In this document: positions 47,560-53,010 of the stretch, piece after piece | Numbering within the stretch: the stretch's first letter is position 1 | Layout of the letters: each line of letters starts with the position of its first letter | IMG/VR virus record: IMGVR_UViG_3300034631_000008 | Location: 1 to 53,010 of that record | Strand: one strand, 5' to 3' | From: a virus | DNA length: 53,010 bases | Notes under the pieces: model-generated | Databases searched by the model: none | The model's input: only the letters and a program-made list of their open reading frames with translations | Told to the model about the DNA's origin: nothing | Made by a program: the position numbers and the translations under genes

Positions 47560-48506
47560 CGGCGGAACAGGTCTGGACCGGCAAGCCAATCAGCAAGCCC
47601 GGCATCTATCGGGGCATCGGATTGTCCGAATACCACGAGAAGGCGGACCTGTTCGACGGCCCGTCGATCTCCAAGAGCTCGCTGAAGCACCTTCTGCCGT
47701 CGCATGGCGGCAGCCCGAAAGCCTTCTGGGGCCGGTGGCGGCACAACCCCGAGCACATCGCACAGAAGTCGACCGATGCGCTGAATTTCGGCAAGGCGGC
47801 GCACTGCCTGCTGCTCGGCGACGAGGTCTTCGACGACAGCTTCGTCATCCGCCCGGACGAGTATCCGGACGCGAAGACGGGCGAGATGAAGCCGTGGAAC
47901 GGCAACGCCGGTTGGTGCAAGGGCTGGCTCGCAGATCATGCGGGTAAGACGATCGTCACCGCCGACCAGATGACCATGATCCGCAAGATGCGGGACGACG
48001 CCGCGCGCTATCCGCTGGTGCAACAAGGCCTGCTCAATGGCGCCGTCGAGCGCACGATGGCCTGCAAGGATTCTGAGACCGGCATCTGGCTGAAGGTCCG
48101 GCCCGACGTCATCCCGGCGGCCGACGGTGTCTATGCGGACCTCAAGACCACGGCCGACCTGAGCGAGGACTTCCTCGAGCGCCAGGCTTTCGACGCCTGC
48201 TACTACCTGCAGGGCGCGATGATCCGCATGGTGTGCCGAGAGCTCAAGCTGCCGTTCACGACCTTCGCCCTGCTCTACGTCCTGAAGGACGAGATCCCCG
48301 ATACCGCGCACGTTGAACTGTCGGAGCACGAGCTCGACCGCGGCGAGCGGGAAATCCGCTGGGCTCTGACCACGATCCGCAAGTGCCTCGACGCTGGCGA
48401 ATGGCCCGGCGCGCGGCCGTTCAAGGGCGGCGAGCAACACCTGCAGCTCAAAAATTGGCACAAGACCAAGATCGACGACTTCCTCGAAATGGAGCAGGCA
48501 GCATGA
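47556..48506 (+). CDS. RecE-like exonuclease (PD-(D/E)XK)
   Basis: A 316-residue protein of the phage exonuclease group related to RecE (DUF3799-like). The core has SISKSSLKHLLPSHGGSPKAF at the N-terminus, then KVRPDVIP with D about 191, and ADLKTT as the D-x-K end of the PD-(D/E)XK motif. It degrades one strand of double-stranded ends to feed the annealing protein encoded next. The genes overlap by four bases (ATGA), the usual Exo/Bet type pair. Confidence 0.9.
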   Translation: MTAEQVWTGKPISKPGIYRGIGLSEYHEKADLFDGPSISKSSLKHLLPSHGGSPKAFWGRWRHNPEHIAQKSTDALNFGKAAHCLLLGDEVFDDSFVIRPDEYPDAKTGEMKPWNGNAGWCKGWLADHAGKTIVTADQMTMIRKMRDDAARYPLVQQGLLNGAVERTMACKDSETGIWLKVRPDVIPAADGVYADLKTTADLSEDFLERQAFDACYYLQGAMIRMVCRELKLPFTTFALLYVLKDEIPDTAHVELSEHELDRGEREIRWALTTIRKCLDAGEWPGARPFKGGEQHLQLKNWHKTKIDDFLEMEQAA

Positions 48507-49771
48507 ACCAGATCGCCCCCATTGATCGCCTGCCGCAGGCCTTCCGTGACGACGTGCACGCGATGGAGCCGCAGTTCGTCGCCGCGCTCCCGCCTCAGAT
48601 CCCCGTCGAGCGCTTCATGCGCGTCGTGATGACCGCGGTGAACAGCGACCCGGACCTTCTCCGCGCCGACAAGCACAGCTTGTTCGAAGCCGCCGTCAAG
48701 GCAGCGCAGGACGGCCTCCTGCCCGACAAGCGAGACGGCGCCTTCGTCATCTTCTCCGGCAAGGTCCAGTGGATGCCCATGGTTGGCGGCATCCTGAAGA
48801 AGGTGCGCAACTCCGGCGAGTTGAAGAGCATCGCCGCGCACGTCGTCTACTCCGGCGACCAGTTCACCTACGAGCTCGGCGACGAGGAGCGGATCGAGCA
48901 TCGCCCCAACCTTTTCGGCGATCGCGGCGAGCCCATCGCCGTCTATGCCGTGGCGCACACCAAGGACGGCGGCATCTATCGCGAGATCATGTCGACGAAG
49001 GATGTCGAAAAGGTTCGGTCGGTCTCGAAAGCGAGGAACGGCGGGCCTTGGAAGGAGTGGTGGGACGAGATGGCCCGGAAGACGGTCATCCGCCGGCTCG
49101 CCAAGCGGCTTCCGATGTCCAGCGACCTCGACGACATCATCCGCCGCGACGACGAGATGTACGACCTGAACCGCCGGGAAGCCGACGTCGAGCGGCTACC
49201 GTTGTCGGCGCGCCTCGCCGCATCGGCGCAGCACAGCATCACGGATGCGACGGAGGGCTTCAGGCACTCGGTCATCGACGGAGAGCTTCGCGGCGCTACT
49301 GAGGCTCCTGCGGGCGAGAATGGCGCGGATGAAGGCGAACAGCCGGGCCAGCAGGAGGATGTGAGCGAGGTTGAAGTCGCGCAGACGAGCCGAGAGAGCG
49401 AGACTCCCGTCGCGCCGCCGGCTGACGAGAGCGAGACCGGCGACGTTGACCCCGCCGACGAGCGCGAGGAGCCGACCGTCTCGGAAGCCGACCGCAAAAC
49501 TCTGGCACGGTACGCGCAGGACATGTTTGGCAAGGCGATCGGGGAAGGCATCCCAGAGAAGCGCGAGGCCGACATCCTGAAGGGATCGAAGGTCTGGGCC
49601 GCAGACATCGGTAAGATGTCCGACGAGGCGAAGGAGATGGCCCGCGCGATCATGCGGTCAGCGAAGGCCGTGAACTCGGGTGACACGAGCGTCGAGAGTG
49701 CGGCCGATTATTTCGCGGGCGTTCTCGACGTGCCGATGGAGTCGATCATGCCGGCGCGGGATGTCGCGTGA
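48503..49771 (+). CDS. recT: RecT-family annealing protein
   Basis: A 422-residue protein. The first 235 residues are a RecT domain: RFMRVVMTAVNSDPDLLRADKHSLF, QDGLLPDKRDGAFVIFSGKVQWMPMVGG, and RNGGPWKEWWDEMARKTVIRRLAKRLP. It binds and anneals single-stranded DNA. The C-terminal 190 residues are an extra acidic, low-complexity linker plus a short helical region (VSEADRKTLARYAQDMFGK), longer than in classic RecT. It is coupled to the exonuclease gene. Confidence 0.93.
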   Translation: MNQIAPIDRLPQAFRDDVHAMEPQFVAALPPQIPVERFMRVVMTAVNSDPDLLRADKHSLFEAAVKAAQDGLLPDKRDGAFVIFSGKVQWMPMVGGILKKVRNSGELKSIAAHVVYSGDQFTYELGDEERIEHRPNLFGDRGEPIAVYAVAHTKDGGIYREIMSTKDVEKVRSVSKARNGGPWKEWWDEMARKTVIRRLAKRLPMSSDLDDIIRRDDEMYDLNRREADVERLPLSARLAASAQHSITDATEGFRHSVIDGELRGATEAPAGENGADEGEQPGQQEDVSEVEVAQTSRESETPVAPPADESETGDVDPADEREEPTVSEADRKTLARYAQDMFGKAIGEGIPEKREADILKGSKVWAADIGKMSDEAKEMARAIMRSAKAVNSGDTSVESAADYFAGVLDVPMESIMPARDVA

Positions 49772-50166
49772 TGCCTCGCCGCGAGTTCACGAAGCAGACG
49801 AAGCGCGACGCTCTGCGCCGGTCCGGCCTCCGATGCGAGAGCATCGGAGAATGGTACGGCCACGCCCCTGGCCACCGCTGCAACGCGGATCTCAGCAAGG
49901 GCGTCCAGTACGATCACATCGACCTCGATGCGAACAGCAAGGACAACAGCCTGGGGAACTGCGCTGCGGTCTGCATCGCATGTCATCGCTGGAAGACGGC
50001 GAAGGTGGACGTTCCGAAGGCCGCGAAGACGCTCCGCCAGCAGGACAAAGACCACGGCATCGAGGGTCGGAAGCAGCCGATCCCCAGCCGCAACACCCTT
50101 CAGCGAGGCAAGCGAGCGTCCAAGCCGCCGCTGCCCCCACGCGCACTCTTTGGGGCAAGGTCATGA
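49771..50166 (+). CDS. Small HNH endonuclease
   Basis: A 131-residue protein with an HNH-type arrangement. CNADLSKGVQYDHIDLDANSKDNSLGN (about 37-63) has the central DHI, and CIACHRWKT closes with a Cys pair and His. The C-terminal 40 residues are a basic tail. It follows recT with overlapping codons (TGATG), as in many phage recombination modules, where it may cut branched or foreign DNA. GTG three bases upstream is inside recT. Confidence 0.85.
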   Translation: MPRREFTKQTKRDALRRSGLRCESIGEWYGHAPGHRCNADLSKGVQYDHIDLDANSKDNSLGNCAAVCIACHRWKTAKVDVPKAAKTLRQQDKDHGIEGRKQPIPSRNTLQRGKRASKPPLPPRALFGARS

Positions 50167-50669
50167 CCCAGGCGACGGACACGATGAAGACGGTACGGGA
50201 GGCGAAAGCTTGGGAGTGCGAAGACTGGCCGGACTGGCTGCATTCGGTGGTAGAGGAAACCAACACGGTCGCCGACGAGATGGATATGAGTGCGGAACAA
50301 GCGCACGCCTATGCTGCCCTCGCCGCTATCGACGCAATGAGCGCGGGGGAGACGGTGGCGTGGCGCTGGAAATACGATGACGATGGGGTCTGGTTCGTTC
50401 AGGATTACGAGCCGAAGTTCTCCCTAAGCATGCGAAATATCACAGTCGAGCCGCTGTTCGCCGCCCCTCCCGCAGACACTACCGCGCTGGGGGTGGAGGT
50501 TGAGCGCTGGCACAGCGCATACAGCATTGCCGTTGATCAGGCACAGGAGAATGGAGCCCGAGCCGACGCAGCCGAGGCGGCTTTGCGAGTTATCGCAGAG
50601 GGGGAAGTCGGCATTCACGGATATAGAGCGTTTGCCCGCGCCACCCTCGCCCGGAGCACAACCCGATGA
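50163..50669 (+). CDS. Hypothetical early protein
   Basis: A 168-residue acidic protein. The middle AWRWKYDDDGVWFVQDYEPKF and the C-terminal helical half (DQAQENGARADAAEAALRVIA) recall small phage proteins with a DUF551-like middle part, but no assignment is made. ATG 50163 overlaps the HNH stop (ATGA). Confidence 0.68.
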   Translation: MTQATDTMKTVREAKAWECEDWPDWLHSVVEETNTVADEMDMSAEQAHAYAALAAIDAMSAGETVAWRWKYDDDGVWFVQDYEPKFSLSMRNITVEPLFAAPPADTTALGVEVERWHSAYSIAVDQAQENGARADAAEAALRVIAEGEVGIHGYRAFARATLARSTTR

Positions 50670-51196
50670 GCGCCAACAACCGGGAGCAGGTGCCGGACGA
50701 TGTGCGGAAGCTGGCGATGGAGGCGGCCAACGATCTGCACCCATTCGTCCATGTTTCAGACAGAACTATAAGCATCATTCACCGCGCCATCCTCGCCGAC
50801 CGCGCCACCCGGCCAGCCGAGCCCGCGCCTGACGTGGCGGACCTGATCGAGCGGCTGACGCGACAGAACGTGTGTCGGCGCTGCGACTGCATTTCATGCG
50901 AGCGCGATGGTGCCGGCGAGCTTCACGATCATGTCTGCACCGATGGCGAAGGGTGCGTCGAGACGCGGGAGAAGCTTCGCAAGCGTGTTCAGGCGCTCCG
51001 CTACCTCTGCAACGAAGCTGGACGCGCCCTCGCCAGCCTTCAAGCGGATCGGGTGGCGGTGGTGGAGGAATGCGTGCGCCTTCTCCGCTCGTTCCTCGTG
51101 AATGACACCTCCGTCAACATGCGTCTCATTGACGAGATTTCCGAAGCCATCCGCGCCCTCGCCGCCAATCCGGCCGGGCCAAAGAGGGAGGGGTAG
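50666..51196 (+). CDS. Hypothetical Cys-rich early protein
   Basis: A 176-residue protein with a Cys cluster in the middle (CRRCDCISC, then a C-x6-C), which could bind a metal, flanked by helices. The C-terminal part is helical (VAVVEECVRLLRSFLV). It overlaps the preceding stop by four bases. No family recognised. Confidence 0.68.
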   Translation: MSANNREQVPDDVRKLAMEAANDLHPFVHVSDRTISIIHRAILADRATRPAEPAPDVADLIERLTRQNVCRRCDCISCERDGAGELHDHVCTDGEGCVETREKLRKRVQALRYLCNEAGRALASLQADRVAVVEECVRLLRSFLVNDTSVNMRLIDEISEAIRALAANPAGPKREG

Positions 51197-51199
51197 GAG

Positions 51200-51364
51200 A
51201 TGGCGCCCCTAGCACATCCCACGCACCAGATGGACACGCGCCTAATTCCGTCCCGTTGCGCTCTCTGTCTCGCGACATCGAGTGACCCTATGACGCTCGC
51301 GTTTCCCTGCATTAACGCAGAAGTCCCTGACGAGGACGATGACACTGACGAGGCCAATCAATGA
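51200..51364 (+). CDS. Very small CxxC protein
   Basis: 54 residues, with CALC near residues 20-23 and an acidic tail (DEDDDTDEANQ). It starts three bases after the previous stop and its TGA overlaps the next ATG (ATGA), which supports coupled translation. No family. Confidence 0.55.
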   Translation: MAPLAHPTHQMDTRLIPSRCALCLATSSDPMTLAFPCINAEVPDEDDDTDEANQ

Positions 51365-51507
51365 CCCGCCTCAGCTTGTGGATAGCCATCCGCCTCGACG
51401 CCCTCGGCTTCATTCGTCAGCGCGAGATGGAGCACCAGCGCACCGTAGCGCGGTATAACGCCGCCCTCGCGCAGCTCCGCCGGTACGAGGCAGGGGAGCG
51501 GGTGTGA
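51361..51507 (+). CDS. Very small basic helical protein
   Basis: 48 residues, one hydrophobic stretch (RLSLWIAIRLDALGFI) followed by a basic helix. Its start overlaps the gene before and its TGA overlaps the next ATG by one base. Possibly a small membrane-associated or regulatory peptide. No family. Confidence 0.5.
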   Translation: MTRLSLWIAIRLDALGFIRQREMEHQRTVARYNAALAQLRRYEAGERV

Positions 51508-51860
51508 TGGAGACGGTTCTTGACCGCGCCATCTCGCCGGCCGAGGCTGTGGAAAAGCTGTGCGCTCGCGGTGTGAAAATCACCGAGCGCTCTCTCCGCG
51601 AGAAGGCCCGGCAGATCGGCGCTTATCGTAAGGTCGGCCGGGAAGTCTTCTTCCTGCCGGAGGACCTTGAGAAGATCGTGGAACCAGCATGCTCGAACCG
51701 AAGCGCCGTCCGAAAAGCCCGTACTGGGTCCTCCGCGGGACCATCGACGGCAAGCGCGTCGAAGTCAGCCGGAAATGGACAACCGCGGCCGCCGCGCGCC
51801 GCGCCCTCCCCGGCGTCATCGCCGAGCTATCCGCCGATCCGGTTGGTGAACAAGGTCTGA
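51507..51860 (+). CDS. Excisionase-like protein overlapping int
   Basis: A 117-residue protein. Residues 10-58 form a MerR/Xis-type winged helix (ISPAEAVEKLCARGVKI, then RSLREKARQIGAYRKVGREVFFLPEDLEKIVE). The remaining 57 residues are a low-complexity tail read from DNA that also encodes the integrase N-terminus in another frame. The 172-base overlap with the integrase recalls the xis-int overlap of lambda. It would direct Int toward excision. ATG 51507 overlaps the previous stop by one base. Confidence 0.75.
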   Translation: METVLDRAISPAEAVEKLCARGVKITERSLREKARQIGAYRKVGREVFFLPEDLEKIVEPACSNRSAVRKARTGSSAGPSTASASKSAGNGQPRPPRAAPSPASSPSYPPIRLVNKV

Positions 51861-52741
51861 CATTCCGCCAGGCTGCGGCGACCTACGTCACACTGCACCC
51901 GAACGCCCGGTTCATAGGCCCGCTGCTGCGCTACTTCGGCGAGATCCTGGTCGCAGACATTACCAACGCCGAGATGCGCCGCGCCGCGAACTCCATCTAT
52001 CCGAAGGCGGCCCCGGCCACGATCCGGCGGCAGCTCTACACCCCGGTCAAGGCGATCCTGAACCTCGCCGCCGAGGACGATCTCTGCACCGTCCCGAAGA
52101 TGCGCGCGCCCGCCGGCGGCAATAAGCGCACCGTGTTCTTCCTGCCCGAGCAGGCCAACGCGCTGATCACCGAACTCGGCCGCGATCCCAACGGTTTCCT
52201 CGCCCCGATGGTGACGTTCCTGTTCGGCCAGGGCTGCCGGATGAGCGAGGCGATCACGCTGGACGGGATGGACGTCTCGCTCGAGCATCGCTTCGCCATC
52301 CTGCGGGACACGAAGAACGGCGAGGAACGGCGCGTCTCGCTGATCCCGCGCGTCGTGGCCGCGCTGTCGACCCTTCCGACGATCGGCCAGCCAGGCCCGG
52401 TGTTCCGCCGCAGCGATGGTCTCGGCTTCCGCTATGGCAAGGCGAGCGGCGGGCAGATCAAGAAGGCCTTCGACCGCGCCCTGAAACCTGCTGAGCTCGA
52501 CCCTTCCCGCTACACCCCGCACGTCTGCCGGCACTCGTGGGCAACCTGGTTTCATGCCCAAACGAAGGACGTTCGCCGACTGCAGGACGAAGGCGGGTGG
52601 AAGTCGGGGGAATGGCAGCGCTACACGAAAATCGGCACGCCGACGCTAGGGACCGACGCGCTGCGCAAGGGCTGGGATTTCCGGGAAGTGGGGGAAAATC
52701 GGGGGAATGGCGAGGTCGAGGCATATGCTTCAAGTGCTTAG
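51689..52741 (+). CDS. int: Tyrosine integrase
   Basis: A 350-residue site-specific recombinase. The N-terminal arm-binding part (about 1-50, YWVLRGTIDGKRVEVSRKWTT) and core-binding part precede the catalytic domain. The active-site set is R184 (GCRMSEA), K209, H278-x2-R281 (HVCRHSW), W304 (GGWKS) and the nucleophile Y312 (RYTK). It is encoded nine bases from the att repeat at the right end, the usual location. It would insert the phage at tRNA-Ser and, with the excisionase, release it. Confidence 0.96.
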   Translation: MLEPKRRPKSPYWVLRGTIDGKRVEVSRKWTTAAAARRALPGVIAELSADPVGEQGLTFRQAAATYVTLHPNARFIGPLLRYFGEILVADITNAEMRRAANSIYPKAAPATIRRQLYTPVKAILNLAAEDDLCTVPKMRAPAGGNKRTVFFLPEQANALITELGRDPNGFLAPMVTFLFGQGCRMSEAITLDGMDVSLEHRFAILRDTKNGEERRVSLIPRVVAALSTLPTIGQPGPVFRRSDGLGFRYGKASGGQIKKAFDRALKPAELDPSRYTPHVCRHSWATWFHAQTKDVRRLQDEGGWKSGEWQRYTKIGTPTLGTDALRKGWDFREVGENRGNGEVEAYASSA

Positions 52742-52750
52742 CACCAGTTC

Positions 52751-52815
52751 CGCTCCCCTGCTAAGGGAGTATACCAGAGATGGTATCGAGGGTTCGAATC
52801 CCTTCCTCTCCGCCA
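52751..52815 (+). repeat. attR core (partial tRNA-Ser copy)
   Basis: An exact copy of bases 61-125. It carries only the 3' three-quarters of the tRNA and so does not form a functional gene. It marks the right end of the prophage. Confidence 0.95.
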
Positions 52816-52824
52816 TCCCGCATA

Positions 52825-52839
52825 TGTCCGGCCCGGACA
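52825..52839 (+). terminator. Palindromic hairpin after the tRNA copy
   Basis: TGTCCGG and CCGGACA form a 7-base stem around one base. It is in host DNA beyond attR and was probably the tRNA-Ser terminator before integration. No U tract, so tentative. Confidence 0.4.
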
Positions 52840-52873
52840 CATAGGTAAACGAACGTACCTAAGACATGGGTGA

Positions 52874-53010
52874 CAACCTCGTGCGGAACTGGTCGCAGAA
52901 ATCGAGTATCGAGGCTGGACAGGCGACGGCAAGCTCCGCCATGCCTCCTTCAAGGGCCTGCGCGAGGCGGCCGATCACGCGAATATCCTTCTCCTGCCGG
53001 TGGACGGGGA
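52874..53010 (+). pseudogene. Fragment of ATP-dependent DNA ligase C-terminus
   Basis: In the plus frame after a TGA at 52871, the translation contains LVAEIEYRGWTGDGKLRHAS and FKGLRE. This is the end of bacterial LigD-type ATP-dependent ligases (nick-sealing in end joining). No start codon or upstream ligase sequence precedes it, so the 5' part is missing. It runs off the window. It is host DNA beyond attR. Confidence 0.6.

Larger units (their letters stand above)
61..52815. mobile_element. Integrated prophage with contractile tail
   Basis: The element is bounded by a 65-base exact repeat. One copy is the 3' part of an intact tRNA-Ser and the other follows the integrase. Between them lie a full set of lysogeny, replication, packaging, head, tail, baseplate and lysis genes, none visibly disrupted. 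Sheath (DUF3383) and tube (DUF3277) families indicate a myovirus-type contractile tail. Completeness and an intact cI-like gene suggest the prophage can be induced; that is inference. Confidence 0.95.

Noticed and set aside
52751-52815. Second tRNA-Ser gene
   Set aside because: Only the 3' 65 bases are present; the acceptor 5' strand and D arm are missing, so it is the att duplicate.
61-52815. Insertion sequences or transposons within the prophage
   Set aside because: No transposase-like protein and no terminal inverted repeats with target duplications were found; the att repeats belong to site-specific integration.
52738-52953. Minus-strand ORF across attR
   Set aside because: It reads antisense through the tRNA copy and the ligase fragment; no start signal.

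Overview
The window is a complete temperate-phage genome of about 52.8 kb integrated in a tRNA-Ser(GCT) gene of a GC-rich bacterium. The left end carries the intact tRNA (36-125). The last 65 bases of the tRNA (61-125) are repeated exactly at 52751-52815, just after a tyrosine integrase. These two copies are attL and attR. The host is probably an alphaproteobacterium, judged from the IGHN-motif proteins, a GcrA-like regulator, DUF6362 and DUF551 phage genes and a LigD-like ligase remnant beside attR. Genus cannot be named from this sequence.

Layout. (1) 0.27-4.0 kb: left-end accessory genes, namely an exported nuclease, three small ORFs, a RhuM-like protein, an SRAP protein and a small membrane protein. 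(2) 4.1-6.6 kb, minus strand: lysis genes ending at a strong intrinsic terminator. (3) 6.5-29.2 kb, minus strand: virion genes of a contractile-tailed phage. In transcription order these are terminases, portal with an Acb1-like C-terminus, head morphogenesis protein, DUF2213 protease/scaffold, capsid, neck, DUF3383 sheath, DUF3277 tube, frameshifted tail chaperone, tape measure, compact baseplate (Dit-like, plug, hub, spike, gp25-like, J, DUF2612) and tail fibre. Several plus-strand genes interrupt this operon. (4) 29.9-42.5 kb, minus strand: replication, DNA modification and regulation (DnaB-type helicase, RuvC-like resolvase, methyltransferase, GcrA-like HTH, DndC-like protein, Cro-like repressor). 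(5) 42.5-45.2 kb: immunity region with a self-cleaving CI-like repressor, a catalytically dead S24 paralogue, and a convergent TcmP / three-Cys protein pair. (6) 45.2-45.76 kb: noncoding regulatory region. (7) 45.76-52.74 kb, plus strand: early operon with small ORFs, exonuclease, RecT annealing protein, HNH, excisionase-like protein and integrase.

How it works together. Thirteen-base palindromes of the type GTGC-N5-GCAC lie between cro and cI, and again in and beside the promoter at 45.7 kb. One repressor can therefore silence both the leftward replication/virion transcript and the rightward recombination/excision transcript. The repressor keeps an Ala-Gly cleavage site and a Ser/Lys dyad, so induction by the SOS response is expected. 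The most unusual parts are the TcmP/three-Cys pair, the dead S24 paralogue, the portal-Acb1 fusion, a canonical -1 frameshift site in the tail chaperone, and a set of plus-strand cargo genes whose stop codons overlap those of late genes.
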